In this document: piece after piece, positions 15,532 to 25,315 of the stretch
How the letters are laid out: each line of letters opens with the position of its first letter
Position numbering within the stretch: position 1 is the first letter of the stretch
Assembly: GCF_003014495.1 (NCBI RefSeq)
Contig: NZ_PYGC01000013.1
Location: 46,061-110,060 of the forward strand
Origin: Prolixibacter denitrificans
GTDB lineage: Bacteria > Bacteroidota > Bacteroidia > Bacteroidales > Prolixibacteraceae
DNA: 64,000 bases
Reading direction: 5' to 3'
Position numbers and translations under genes: made by a program
Notes under the pieces: model-generated
Seen by the model: only the letters and a program-made list of their open reading frames with translations
Told to the model about the DNA's origin: nothing
Databases searched by the model: none

Positions 15532-16761
15532 CTATTTTTTCAAATTCTTCAGCCTTGCCAACAACGGCGGATGTGAATAATGGAAAAACACGTAGGCTTT
15601 ATGGGGAGTAAGATTGCTCAGGTTTTTCACCGAAAGCTTTTTCAACGAATTCCCCAACGCTTCAGCCAGTCCATAACTGGCAGCGAAACTATCGGCCTGG
15701 TACTCATTTTTCCGGGAAAAGACGTTCATCCCCATCCCGATAAGGAAAGAAAGCGGCGTATACAAGATTCCGAAAGCAACCAAACCTACATGAAAGCTCG
15801 CCTGGTGAGCACCTAACGCTAACGCAGGTTCCGGTCGACCGACAACTAGAGAGAAAATATACAGCATGACCGCCGTGTTCAGCAACGACAACAAGAGGCC
15901 GGAAACAATGTGTTTCTTCTTGTAGTGACCAATTTCGTGAGCTAAAACAGCAACAATCTCTTCGTTTTCCATTTCATCCATCAACGTATCGTAAAGTACA
16001 ATGCGTTTTTTCGCACCAAAACCGGTGAAATAAGCATTGGCTTTCGTCGAGCGTTTGGAACCATCGATAACAAAAATGTTGTCCAGTTTGAATCCGGCTC
16101 TTTCAGAAAAGCGTTGAATAGCATTACGTAACTCACCGTCTTTCAGTGGTTTCTGTTTATTGAAAAGTGGAACTATCAATGTCGAATAGAACATGGTCAT
16201 AAACAGCGAGAAAGCCGTAATGACGATTAAAGTATAGACCCAGAACATTCCCTGCGTCTGCTCATATATCCAAATCACCAGAGCCAATAAACCACCACCG
16301 ATCACTGCCGCAAGCAACAAACTTTTGATGTGATCGAAAATGAAAGTCTTCACGGTAGTTTTATTAAAACCGAACCGTTCCTCGATAACAAAGGTGCTGT
16401 ACCAACCAAATGGCAAAGTAAGGATGTCGGAAGCCAAGCCAATAACGCCGAAAAACAACAGTCCCAGCCAGATTGGATTATTGGTCCATTCGCGTAAATA
16501 ATTATCGAGCCAGCCAAAACCACCCAGGGCAAACATTAAGATAATAACCAGAAAACTCAGGGAGGCAGTAATCAGTGAAAAGCGACTTTTTACCTTTTCA
16601 TATTCCTGCGAACGGGCATATTGCTCTTCATTGTAAATTCCTTTCAGTTGATCGGGAAGTTGAACCGACAAGGAATTTGAATTTAAATATTCGAGATAAC
16701 GTTCAAATAGGAAATCCAGAACAATGATTATCAATATGATGTAATAGACAGAGTTATGCAT
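15532..16761 (-). CDS. M48-family (Ste24/CAAX protease-like) membrane metallopeptidase
   Basis: 409 aa. Zinc motif H275-E276-I-G-H279 with a likely third ligand E353 in RKNEYQADSFA, flanked by about seven transmembrane helices and the N-terminal CAAX_pept_N-like region (residues about 30-200). This is the layout of Ste24-type M48A proteases. In bacteria these probably act in membrane protein quality control, since prenylated substrates are absent. The gene is convergent with the GH16 gene, 5 bp apart. Confidence 0.9.
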   Translation of the reverse strand: MHNSVYYIILIIIVLDFLFERYLEYLNSNSLSVQLPDQLKGIYNEEQYARSQEYEKVKSRFSLITASLSFLVIILMFALGGFGWLDNYLREWTNNPIWLGLLFFGVIGLASDILTLPFGWYSTFVIEERFGFNKTTVKTFIFDHIKSLLLAAVIGGGLLALVIWIYEQTQGMFWVYTLIVITAFSLFMTMFYSTLIVPLFNKQKPLKDGELRNAIQRFSERAGFKLDNIFVIDGSKRSTKANAYFTGFGAKKRIVLYDTLMDEMENEEIVAVLAHEIGHYKKKHIVSGLLLSLLNTAVMLYIFSLVVGRPEPALALGAHQASFHVGLVAFGILYTPLSFLIGMGMNVFSRKNEYQADSFAASYGLAEALGNSLKKLSVKNLSNLTPHKAYVFFHYSHPPLLARLKNLKK

Positions 16762-16826
16762 CGGTCGCGAGAATTAATTTGTGCGGAGCGAATGTACAAA
16801 ATATCGACTTCCACCGCAACCAGACA

Positions 16827-17828
16827 TCAACCGCCAAACTGTTTTTTCAGCTTTCGCTCCTGTTGCAGCCTTGTGGCGAGAATGTTAATATAATCCATGC
16901 ACTTCTGTTTGTGGTCCTCATTGTCGTACACGTGATATGATTTGGAAACCCACTCGAGTGCCAGCTCAATGTGTCCCAGCATTTCACAAGCCAATGCCAT
17001 ATTGAAAGTTGCTTTCGCCCGGATATTTTTATTGTCACTCTTCGACATTTTAGTCCAGATTTCAGCAGCTTCTTTCCACTGATTTTTCGTTGCCAGAGTA
17101 TCAGCCTTCTTCATTTCATCGTTTCCCGAATAATAAATCAACCGGTCAGTCCATTTCCAGGAAGGTACAAACAGCATTGCGACCCTGGCACCGTTGTTTT
17201 CACCGTAAGTATCAAGTACTTCCACAAAGGTCTTTGGATACCGGTTATTTTTCTCATAAGCAATCGACTCAGTCCGGTTGGGAATCCAAAGCATGGTATC
17301 CGTATAGATTTTCCAATAGGTCTTTGAATCTCCAAGAGCGTTGAAGAAACCCCAGCGGGAGCCGAGAACAACCTTTTTTACCAACTGAGTCTTTTTACTG
17401 TTATCGCTTAACCAAACAGTATCAAGTGCAACCAAAGTCTGAACTCCCAGCGAATCAGCAAGGGCCGACAACTTATGACGCAACACGGAATCGGGAAACA
17501 ACAGGCCTTTCGGCATAAAGTCGAGTCCGTTGGAAACTACTTCAACACGGTTAAAATACTGAACACTGTCTGTCTGTGATTTAAATCCTTTTAAGGTTTC
17601 TGCAGCATATCGGTCTACAATGCTGTCTGCATTCGTTTTGAGGTCAGTTTCATCTGCTTTCTGAGTTCGGTGAAAGTCGACAATAGCCAGATTCACAATA
17701 CTGTCAGGCAAGGAAACTGTAGCCGGTTCCATCACCTGCATGTCGACAAAACCAAAATTATTTGTGGTATAACATCCCGAAAGAGAAAATAGAATCAACA
17801 GACTAGTTAGTAGACTTTTAGTGGTCAT
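16827..17828 (-). CDS. Lipoprotein with C-terminal TPR-like repeats, paralogue 3 of 3
   Basis: 333 aa with a lipoprotein signal (SLSGC). The N-terminal domain begins with a conserved strand pattern (VMEPATVSLPDSIVNLAIVDF) shared with the next two upstream genes, resembling the DUF6340 family. Residues about 240-315 are TPR-like helices (WKEAAEIWTKMS, ATFNMALACEMLGHIELALEW). Its start codon overlaps the stop of paralogue 2 by one base (TAATG), so it is translationally coupled. Function unknown. Confidence 0.75.
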   Translation of the reverse strand: MTTKSLLTSLLILFSLSGCYTTNNFGFVDMQVMEPATVSLPDSIVNLAIVDFHRTQKADETDLKTNADSIVDRYAAETLKGFKSQTDSVQYFNRVEVVSNGLDFMPKGLLFPDSVLRHKLSALADSLGVQTLVALDTVWLSDNSKKTQLVKKVVLGSRWGFFNALGDSKTYWKIYTDTMLWIPNRTESIAYEKNNRYPKTFVEVLDTYGENNGARVAMLFVPSWKWTDRLIYYSGNDEMKKADTLATKNQWKEAAEIWTKMSKSDNKNIRAKATFNMALACEMLGHIELALEWVSKSYHVYDNEDHKQKCMDYINILATRLQQERKLKKQFGG

Positions 17829-18862
17829 TATTTTATTTGTTGGTTTAGTCTTGAAATTTGTTTTTGGCGAGCCATCAAAATCGCCAGATATTGTCCGGCA
17901 ACTGGGCCGTACCGCTTGCCGTCCATCAATTTCACTGCCTTTGATGCCCAGCTAACCGCCAAATCAATTTGGTTCAGCATCTCAGCTGCAACTGCCAGAT
18001 TAAGCTCCGCGATACCGCTATTCCTATTATTGGGAACCGAAGCCAGCTTATTCCAAATGACAGCCGCTTCCTCCCATTGGTTATGCTGCGCCATTTGCGT
18101 CGCTTTCCTCCATTCATCGCCCGAAGGTGTAACAATCGTACGGTTCGCTGTCGCCCAGAAAGGTCCCATATGACGGGCATATTGTTCTCCGGCAATTTGG
18201 GCAGCCATTTCTACTGCCGCTGTTCGGTCAGGGTTTTTCTTACTCAAATCAAGAACGCCGTCCTGGTTGTAACGGTCCCAAACCAATTGATCCGTATAAC
18301 GAAAATGGTCGACAGGTTTTTCTTTTCCTGGTAGGTAAAGAGCCCAAAGTGCGTTGATTTTCACAGAGGATTCGCCCGAATCATCCCTCATGCCGGGTGT
18401 TGTTTTCGAATAAAAGTAACTAAGCATTTCTAACGCTACCAAGCCGTCAACGTGGCTTTCCTCGCATACTTTGGTAACGAAACCGGGAGAGAGCGGCAAA
18501 ACATGCTTACCGCGATGTGGTCGAATTGCATTGAAAGGGTAAGTCACAATCGTATCGTAGCGACCGGTTGCCAGCAATTTCTTCTGAAGGCTGCTCAATG
18601 CCGACTGAACAGCCAGACTATCCAGCCCTTCATTCTCCTTTTCAGGTGCTTTTTTTAGCTTATAATTGTAGCTGAAGTAATTCCCTAGTGTATCGACCTC
18701 ATATTTAAAATTTCGGGCTAAAAACGCCAAATTCCGCTTTTGGGCAGGCAAGTTAACCTTACCTGATTTCAACACTTCAATAGGAACCGATTGCGTGGTA
18801 GTGCATGAAGCAAAAATCAGCGCACTGGCCATTATCGCCAAAATAAACCGACATGTTTTCAT
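17828..18862 (-). CDS. Lipoprotein with C-terminal TPR-like repeats, paralogue 2 of 3
   Basis: 344 aa lipoprotein (ASC at the lipobox, followed by TTTQS). Same layout as its neighbours: N-terminal VEVLKSGKVNLPAQKRNLAFL segment, a middle domain with VDGLVALEMLSY, and TPR-like C-terminal helices (WEEAAVIWNKLAS, ELNLAVAAEMLNQIDLAVSW). The repeated shared motifs show tandem duplication followed by divergence. DUF6340-like; role unknown, probably envelope. Confidence 0.75.
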   Translation of the reverse strand: MKTCRFILAIMASALIFASCTTTQSVPIEVLKSGKVNLPAQKRNLAFLARNFKYEVDTLGNYFSYNYKLKKAPEKENEGLDSLAVQSALSSLQKKLLATGRYDTIVTYPFNAIRPHRGKHVLPLSPGFVTKVCEESHVDGLVALEMLSYFYSKTTPGMRDDSGESSVKINALWALYLPGKEKPVDHFRYTDQLVWDRYNQDGVLDLSKKNPDRTAAVEMAAQIAGEQYARHMGPFWATANRTIVTPSGDEWRKATQMAQHNQWEEAAVIWNKLASVPNNRNSGIAELNLAVAAEMLNQIDLAVSWASKAVKLMDGKRYGPVAGQYLAILMARQKQISRLNQQIK

Positions 18863-18915
18863 GATTCAAGGTATTTATTTTGACCGGCGAGATGAGCCCC
18901 CTACCTGACCGACAA

Positions 18916-19989
18916 CTAATCGGTCTCCTTCTCTTCGTCGATCTTGTTCAGTAATTTTCTTCGTTTATCGAGTATTCTCAGGTATTCGTCAGTTTGATGG
19001 CGGTAATAAGTCTTGTAAGACTTAACTCCCCACTCGATTGCTTTTTCGATATGGCCGTTCATTTCGTTAGCCAACGCGAGGTTAAACTCCACTTTACTCC
19101 TCCTGCTCCTCGCCCCCTCATCAGCATACTGCTCCCAGATCTTTTGAGCGGCTTCCCAATCTCCCTTCTCAGCCAAAGGAATGGCCTTGTCGATATCTTT
19201 CTTCCCGGTAGCAAACAAGCGCCTTCGGGCATCTTTCCACTGCGGTGCAATTTTGCGAGCAAGATCTTGTCCCGTCACCACACCTCCTTCTATCAGGGCT
19301 TCCTTGATGGACGGTAGCTTGTAATACATCTCCTCGGCAGTATATCCGTATGAGTCCCAGAAAATCGTATCCGTGACGTTAAAAGTCCTGATCTTTTCGC
19401 GGTGTCTCGGATCATAAAGTCTCCACCGGGAGTGATAAGTGAGGTCCAAAGCTCCGTAATAGGTCTCGACCATGTTTCCCGAAAAATCCTGCTCATAACC
19501 ACTATCAAAATCCGTGTTGACTTCCTCGTTAAAGCTTTCCAACACCAAAAGCGCATCGGTATTGAAGTTCTCGCACATCGTCGTCACGAAATTCCAATCC
19601 AGGGGTTCCGGACTAATCGTCGCCGGAAGGTAATTCGTCAGGTTACTCTCTTTGGGAATCACCACGTCGAACCGGCCTGAATTGAACAGCTGATGCGCTG
19701 CGACCTGAATCACTGTATCAGCCGCAATACTGTCACGAAGGGTCGTGTCCAGTTCCAAATGGCGATCGGCCAGTAATTGCTCCAGCGAATCGCGATCCCA
19801 GTTCTTAAAGTCGGGCGTCATGCTCCGGTTGAAAACCGTCAGGCTCTGAATAGAATCAGAAACAAAAGTGGGAGGCGGCTGCAGCAACTGGATATTGACC
19901 GTGCGAACTGCCGAACAACCACCAAGCAGAGAAATACCTGCCAGCATGACAAGAAAATAAAATACAATGCGGATTCTATTCATTTGCAA
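18916..19989 (-). CDS. Lipoprotein with C-terminal TPR-like repeats, paralogue 1 of 3
   Basis: 357 aa lipoprotein (LLGGC lipobox). First gene of the three-paralogue set. Conserved elements: VNIQLLQPPPTFVSDSIQSLTVF near the N-terminus, TDALLVLESFNEE in the middle, and a TPR-like pair (WEAAQKIWEQYADEG, VEFNLALANEMNGHIEKAIEW) near the C-terminus. About 50 bp separate it from paralogue 2. Substrate or partner cannot be inferred. Confidence 0.75.
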   Translation of the reverse strand: MQMNRIRIVFYFLVMLAGISLLGGCSAVRTVNIQLLQPPPTFVSDSIQSLTVFNRSMTPDFKNWDRDSLEQLLADRHLELDTTLRDSIAADTVIQVAAHQLFNSGRFDVVIPKESNLTNYLPATISPEPLDWNFVTTMCENFNTDALLVLESFNEEVNTDFDSGYEQDFSGNMVETYYGALDLTYHSRWRLYDPRHREKIRTFNVTDTIFWDSYGYTAEEMYYKLPSIKEALIEGGVVTGQDLARKIAPQWKDARRRLFATGKKDIDKAIPLAEKGDWEAAQKIWEQYADEGARSRRSKVEFNLALANEMNGHIEKAIEWGVKSYKTYYRHQTDEYLRILDKRRKLLNKIDEEKETD

Positions 19990-20110
19990 CCTATTCGAGA
20001 ATTCTTAAAATTTTAAATATTTTATATTCAATTAAAATACAACGCGTTTAGCCAAATTAACAAAACAACTAGTTCAATATATTTATCACCTGATGAAAAC
20101 TGCTTTTTCA

Positions 20111-22201
20111 TCAATAGCTGCCCCAATAACGACGCAAAAACCATTCAACAGCCAAAAGTGCGATTAAAAGAAACAGAACAAACTCATAGCGGATAGCATC
20201 CATCATCACCACCTCCTCGGTTTGCTCACTTCTGCTCTGCAGGAGTTTTTTTAAATCCGGGAACAACTGGTCCAATTGATTAGCAAAATATACTTTTCCT
20301 CCCGAATATTGCGCTACAGCTGTCATTATCTGCTGATTGGCCCGTGTCTCCAGCATTTCGGTCCGGGCAGCCATTACCTCAAAATCACCGGATTCTTTCA
20401 ACGAGTCAGCTCCGACCTTCGCGGTAGCGGAAAAATGATAGCTTCCCGGTGGCAAATGACCGGCATTCAACTCGTAACCATCATTATCTTCCGTGAATAC
20501 ATAGTGAAACAGCTTTCCGGAAGCATTTGTCAAATCCAAAGTAACCGCTGAATTATGAACCGGTTCATATATGGCATTAAACAAAGTAGCCGAAAAATGA
20601 ACCGCTTCATTGGCTTGCACCATCCGGTTAAAGTGAACATTGAACTGATCTTCATTTCGCTTTAACGCCAGGTACCGCGCCGTGTTAACAATCCAATCAT
20701 TAAAAAGAGCTTTATCTCCGTCGACTGACCGGGCCGAGATACGCCATCTCCAGATTCCTTCTCCATCAAAAACAGCTTTTTTAACACCACTCTGCTCACC
20801 CATGATCAAGGCCGGTTTCTCCTCTCCACTTCCCGACTGATAAAACAACGTCTCCATAAAAGGCTCTGTTTCTACCTTCCCTTCCGGAATAACCAGAGGC
20901 GTTTGTGCCCCCAACCAATCGTTCAGTCGTATATCGGGATGAAACAACCCAAAGCCGGGATTAACCTTCATCTGGACATCAGCCAGCTGTTTATTTTCAC
21001 TAACAATTTTCATACCACCATTCAACTTATTAAAAGCCGAAATACTGCTCTGTGTCCCCAGAAAATACCAGCGGGAAGTTCTGGAATCGATAAATTTCTT
21101 TAAATCAGATATGCCAACATCCTTTGATTCAGGAACCTGATAAAATATAAGTAAATTAAATTTCTCCGGAGAATAATCACCAAAATGGCCAAACGGTGCG
21201 ACCACAACCTTGAACTGGGGATCCGACTCCAACGCCTCTGTGAGCGCACCGATATCGGGATGAGGCGCCCCAGCCAATATCAATATTTTTCGCTGGCTGT
21301 TCAATACATCAACCGTAAGTACACGAGTGTTGTTAGCGGTGTTCTGCTCTCCTGAAACAGGGCTTAACTGAATTTGATAATGTTGCAATCCCGGCTTTTC
21401 ACTTTTCAACCGAAAGGATTCCCGACGAAAAACAGAGCTTCCCGCAATCGGAACGATCCGTTGTTCAACCACCTTTCCATCGTGGGTAATAGAAATACGG
21501 GTTTGCCCCGATTTCAATCCGTTTCCGGCTATCTCTACCTCTACCGGGAATGCTTTTCCCGGAAAGGCCGTTGTATTGGCCCGTACCTGGCTGATGCGAA
21601 TATCGCTGTGCACAGTTGTATCACCTTCGATAACCGAATAAACAGGATATCCCAGTGTTCTTACGGTGTTCACCGGGTTTTGTCCAGCGTTGTAAATTCC
21701 GTCACCAACAATCAGCATAGCAACCGGCTTTTCGTAGGCATGCTGCGCTGCAACCGACTGAATCGCATCCGAGTAATCAGACAAATTACCTTTGTAATCA
21801 GGAGCAGTCCCCTCCTGAACAGAATCGGCAAACAGGTACCATTTCAAATCGGCTAAGCCCGAAAGATTAGAAGCAACCCGTCTTTTCAGTGAATCCAGCG
21901 TAGAACGAATCTTCAGCGAATCGGGATGATTGAGCATGGAAGAGGAATTATCCTGCAGCACCAAAACTACTGGTTTGTTCTTTGTCTTTTTCTTCAGCTT
22001 AACAACAGGCGAAAGTAGCAACACGGTCATCAGGAAAAGCACAGCAAACCGCAAGCCCTTTAATGTCCACAATTGCCAACGACCCAGATTTTCAAAAGCA
22101 GAAGCATGGCGGTAGAGCAGACGCATCAGGAACCAGGCAAAAGCCAGGCAAAGAAGGATGAATATTTCGGGATATGCTGTAGAGAAAATCACACCTGTCA
22201 A
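20111..22201 (-). CDS. Large membrane-anchored VWA-type protein
   Basis: 696 aa. Two N-terminal transmembrane helices (about residues 7-25 and 47-65), then a von Willebrand A-like domain beginning VVLVLQDNSSSM with a DxSxS-type metal site. A glutamine-amidotransferase-like or Rossmann middle region (KILILAGAPHPDIGALTEAL) and beta-sandwich segments follow, and a C-terminal helix (FVLFLLIALLAVEWFLRRY). The body is predicted periplasmic. Related large VWA proteins occur near BatA/MoxR clusters in Bacteroidota, but no MoxR ATPase is nearby. Function unknown; probably an envelope assembly or sensing role. Confidence 0.72.
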   Translation of the reverse strand: MTGVIFSTAYPEIFILLCLAFAWFLMRLLYRHASAFENLGRWQLWTLKGLRFAVLFLMTVLLLSPVVKLKKKTKNKPVVLVLQDNSSSMLNHPDSLKIRSTLDSLKRRVASNLSGLADLKWYLFADSVQEGTAPDYKGNLSDYSDAIQSVAAQHAYEKPVAMLIVGDGIYNAGQNPVNTVRTLGYPVYSVIEGDTTVHSDIRISQVRANTTAFPGKAFPVEVEIAGNGLKSGQTRISITHDGKVVEQRIVPIAGSSVFRRESFRLKSEKPGLQHYQIQLSPVSGEQNTANNTRVLTVDVLNSQRKILILAGAPHPDIGALTEALESDPQFKVVVAPFGHFGDYSPEKFNLLIFYQVPESKDVGISDLKKFIDSRTSRWYFLGTQSSISAFNKLNGGMKIVSENKQLADVQMKVNPGFGLFHPDIRLNDWLGAQTPLVIPEGKVETEPFMETLFYQSGSGEEKPALIMGEQSGVKKAVFDGEGIWRWRISARSVDGDKALFNDWIVNTARYLALKRNEDQFNVHFNRMVQANEAVHFSATLFNAIYEPVHNSAVTLDLTNASGKLFHYVFTEDNDGYELNAGHLPPGSYHFSATAKVGADSLKESGDFEVMAARTEMLETRANQQIMTAVAQYSGGKVYFANQLDQLFPDLKKLLQSRSEQTEEVVMMDAIRYEFVLFLLIALLAVEWFLRRYWGSY

Positions 22202-22252
22202 TCATTCGTTAAGACACAAAAATAACAACAAACCATCATTCCAAACATAAAA

Positions 22253-22277
22253 AAGGGCCACAATCTCCGCAGCCCTT
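22253..22277 (-). terminator. Intrinsic terminator after the DUF2007-UspA gene
   Basis: On the minus strand, AAGGGC (complement of 22272-22277) pairs with GCCCTT (complement of 22253-22258), followed by a T run. It lies about 45 bp after the stop at 22321. Confidence 0.65.
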
Positions 22278-22320
22278 AAGTATCAATTCAAATCAAACAT
22301 GCAATTTACTATATTTCAAT

Positions 22321-23451
22321 TCAATCCTTTGAGTGAAAAACCAAAAGCGGAATCGTTGTATGAAACAGCAATTCACGAGCCACACTGGGCTTCAGGATGG
22401 ATGTAATCAAATTCCGCTTGTGCGTGGTAAGTGAAATAATATCGATCTCTTTGTCCTTGATATATTGCTCGATTCCCTTCACCTGGTTGTCATTCTTAAT
22501 CATGTCGAAATCCATCGGGACGTCTTCGGGAATCCCGGCATATTTCTCTTTGAAATGATTTAAATCGTAATTGGCAAATGGATTCTCACCGGACGTATCG
22601 ATATGCACCACGTGAACATGAACATCGAGTGGGCGGGCAATATTCAGCAACATCCGTATCGCAGGACCATCTGATTTGTCGAAGTTGGTCGCATACATGA
22701 TGCGCTTGAACATCTCATCCTTGTAAGTTGATTTTTCCGGAATAGCCAAAACCGGAATTTTGGCTTTCTGAATAATCTTGGCGGTTACACTACCGTACCA
22801 ATAGTCGGACCGTGATTTTCCTTTGGCCCCCAGAATGATCAGATCGAAGTTCTCGCTGTCAGCCAGCTCCAAAATGGTCTCTTCAGCAATTCCTCCTACC
22901 AGCCTTGTGGTCAGGGTGATGTCCAACAAGTCTTTTTCTTCCATGTAGGCCCGGAGGTCACTCACGAATTTGGTCATTCCGCGGGTAGCATGCTCCTCAA
23001 TTTCATGGAGTGCATCGGTCACACTACTCGGATAGATATATGTATTGTCGTATCCCCACGGACTAACAATCGGGTTGAAGAAGGCATGAACCAACACCAA
23101 CTCAGCTTTCTTTTGTTTGGCAACATGAACGGCATATTTTGCAGCATTGAGCGCGAAAGAGGAAAAATCTATCGGCACCAGAATCCTCCGGATGGCAGAA
23201 ACCATATCATCGGGTTCCTGAAACTCGGGCCCGTACTTTTCGTTTACCTGGTCGATGATTTCCAAAGCTTTCTCCACATCGCCTTCTCTTACCTGAAGTT
23301 CAACCCGGTTCTGGGCTTCGGAACGGATAGCATATCGTAATCCCTGGTTCAGGATGCAGCTTTCGATACCGGCCGAATCGAGCCAACCTTTCATCAGGTA
23401 AGCGCGGTGCAGATAGCTAAAACGGGCAACGGTAACTAACTTATCAGTCAT
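22321..23451 (-). CDS. Universal stress protein with N-terminal DUF2007 domain
   Basis: 376 aa in three parts. Residues about 1-70 match DUF2007 (putative signal-transducing domain: VTVARFSYLHRAYLMKGWLDSAGIESCILNQ). Residues about 85-235 and 240-376 are two UspA domains. The first has the nucleotide-site pattern ILGAKGKSRSDYWYGSVTAKII, with VPVLAIP after it. The second is degenerate, lacking the GxxGxxx-S/T loop (SLTTHKRNLITSILKPSVARELL). It is probably a cytoplasmic nucleotide-binding stress sensor. The DUF2007 fusion is uncommon. Confidence 0.85.
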   Translation of the reverse strand: MTDKLVTVARFSYLHRAYLMKGWLDSAGIESCILNQGLRYAIRSEAQNRVELQVREGDVEKALEIIDQVNEKYGPEFQEPDDMVSAIRRILVPIDFSSFALNAAKYAVHVAKQKKAELVLVHAFFNPIVSPWGYDNTYIYPSSVTDALHEIEEHATRGMTKFVSDLRAYMEEKDLLDITLTTRLVGGIAEETILELADSENFDLIILGAKGKSRSDYWYGSVTAKIIQKAKIPVLAIPEKSTYKDEMFKRIMYATNFDKSDGPAIRMLLNIARPLDVHVHVVHIDTSGENPFANYDLNHFKEKYAGIPEDVPMDFDMIKNDNQVKGIEQYIKDKEIDIISLTTHKRNLITSILKPSVARELLFHTTIPLLVFHSKD

Positions 23452-23963
23452 AGCTTTAGAATTTAGAGTTTACGAACTTGAATGGCCGCAACTGGCTTTC
23501 GACAAAAGTGAAGAACGTTGTTTTTGGCTTTGCCTTGCGGCTACTATAAATTTAACAAAATACATTATGAAAATCAACTGAAAACGAAGAAAGAAAACAT
23601 GCTTTATTCATTTCAATCCTTTGATTTTTCAGGTTGTTCAGTTTACCATAGCACGTCGACAACCAGAAGTCTTCCCGGTAAACATTTGTTTTCCCAACCT
23701 TCTATTTTCTAAACGAAAACCGACTAAATCTGGTTGAAAATCAACGCTATATTTAACAATATTTAGCTTGCCCCCAAACCAGCTCAACGAAATCAGAACA
23801 ACAAACATGTTATGACATATCTTATTACATGTCATCAACTTAAAATGGTTACATAAATAAGAGAATTAATAACTGAAGATTCAAAAAGGGACGGCATCAA
23901 TCCGCCCTGAACATGATGCTGTTGAGAATTTTCACGCCGAAAAACGGTTCTTGTCCTGAAAAT
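23452..23963. other. Intergenic region, about 510 bp
   Basis: Between the UspA gene start and the 3' end of the DUF2490 gene. It holds the terminator at 23884-23907 and an inverted repeat ATGACAT/ATGTCAT near 23813-23834. No coding frame or RNA gene is convincing. The UspA promoter should lie in its left part. Confidence 0.4.
23884..23907 (-). terminator. Intrinsic terminator after DUF2490 gene
   Basis: On the minus strand, GGGCGG and CCGTCCC (complements of 23902-23907 and 23888-23894) pair with one bulged base, followed by TTTTT. Confidence 0.55.
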
Positions 23964-24626
23964 TTACAAACGGTAGGTGTACGCCAAACCAGTAATGAAA
24001 TCACGGTCGGGTTTAGACACATTGATTCCGTGCTGCAACCTGAAAAACAGACCAAACTGACTCCTTTTATTCAGGGAGAATTTGGTTCCCAGGGTGTATC
24101 TTGCTTTGTTGAATTTACCGGCCTTCTCATCTGGCAATTGATAATATATCTCTCCCGAGAAATACGGGTCCCAGGCACTATTCCGGATGTGATATTCCGC
24201 CTTGACTTTCTGCCGCAAAAACGAACTGGCATCGTTGCCACCTGCTATAAAATCATCCTCGTTGGTAAAACGCACACGGTATGAGAATTCCATCCGCTTA
24301 ACATCCTTGCTGGCTTCAGCATCTATAATAAAGCGATGAAGCGTTCGCCAGTCATTGTTTTTATCGCGATCCCGGGCAAACCGATACCCCGCTCCCAGGC
24401 TAAACCAGTCTGAAACATCGTATCCGGCACCAATCTCGGTAAAATAGCGCCCCAGACTCGGAGTTTCATCCGAAAATCGAAACTCCTCGTTCAATTCAAA
24501 TTTCCATTTGTGAAAATCTTTACGGATGCCAGCACTGGTCCACACACCATAATTATCGGCTGCAACCACTGGCCTTACACCAAACAGGAAAAGAATCATT
24601 CCTGCGAAAGCAATCATCTTTTTCAT
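23964..24626 (-). CDS. DUF2490 outer-membrane beta-barrel protein
   Basis: 220 aa with a signal peptide (to about residue 22) and alternating strands ending in an aromatic-hydrophobic C-terminus (FITGLAYTYRL), as in outer-membrane barrels. It begins DNYGVWTSAGIRKDFHKWKFELNEEFR, typical of DUF2490. It lies 11 bp after the DUF4956 gene and forms the third gene of a polyphosphate-polymerase-type operon. Confidence 0.82.
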   Translation of the reverse strand: MKKMIAFAGMILFLFGVRPVVAADNYGVWTSAGIRKDFHKWKFELNEEFRFSDETPSLGRYFTEIGAGYDVSDWFSLGAGYRFARDRDKNNDWRTLHRFIIDAEASKDVKRMEFSYRVRFTNEDDFIAGGNDASSFLRQKVKAEYHIRNSAWDPYFSGEIYYQLPDEKAGKFNKARYTLGTKFSLNKRSQFGLFFRLQHGINVSKPDRDFITGLAYTYRL

Positions 24627-24637
24627 ATTACAAGTAC

Positions 24638-25315
24638 TTAGGGCTTTCGGGAAGCTTTTTCCTGATAAGGATGGTAAAAGATGGTAATTTCAGCCGTATC
24701 GCGAAGGAAGTTAATATCGCCAACTTCAATTCGATTGATTTTTAAACCTGTTCGTTCTTCCAGGTCGGCCAATAAAGCACCGTAGTTTTCGGGCTTGATC
24801 AGTTCAATCCGTTCGTATATAATCTTCTTCTGTGTTTCCTGCCGGTACGACCATAAACGCTCCATTGCCCAGGTTACAAGGACGATGGCAACGTTAGTCA
24901 TAAATAACTCTCCATAGCTGATTTCCGCTCCGGCAAGGGCATTAATAACCGAAATAGCGATAATCACAAAGAGGAAAGTCATTTCTTTGATTGGGATGGT
25001 ATCGGTACGGTAACGGAGAATCCCAAAAACAGCAAACAAGCCCAGTGCAAAACCAATTTCCAGCTTTACACTTTCCAGCAGAAACGAGATGAAGAATACC
25101 GTTGTACCGATGAGGATGTAAGTGAAATAGTACTCTTTCCGCCGCGAAATCCGGTAGTAAAGATACCGGCCAATAATCGTTATTACGAGCAGGTTGAACA
25201 GAAACCTGAGTATTAACTCCAGCGTATCCGGTCCGTTCAACCACTCAATGCCGAACATGCCGGTGACGAACGAAACCAAAGGAATGGATGTAAGTAAATG
25301 CGCAATGGTAGTCAT
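24638..25315 (-). CDS. DUF4956 membrane protein
   Basis: 225 aa with five or so transmembrane helices in the first 150 residues, then a cytoplasmic alpha/beta domain (ELIKPENYGALLADLEERTGLKI). The stretch GFALGLFAVFGILRYRTDTI is the conserved core of DUF4956. The family is almost always next to VTC-domain proteins. Its start overlaps the VTC gene stop as ATGA, so the two are translationally coupled. Possibly a membrane anchor or channel for polyphosphate synthesis or export. Confidence 0.87.
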   Translation of the reverse strand: MTTIAHLLTSIPLVSFVTGMFGIEWLNGPDTLELILRFLFNLLVITIIGRYLYYRISRRKEYYFTYILIGTTVFFISFLLESVKLEIGFALGLFAVFGILRYRTDTIPIKEMTFLFVIIAISVINALAGAEISYGELFMTNVAIVLVTWAMERLWSYRQETQKKIIYERIELIKPENYGALLADLEERTGLKINRIEVGDINFLRDTAEITIFYHPYQEKASRKP

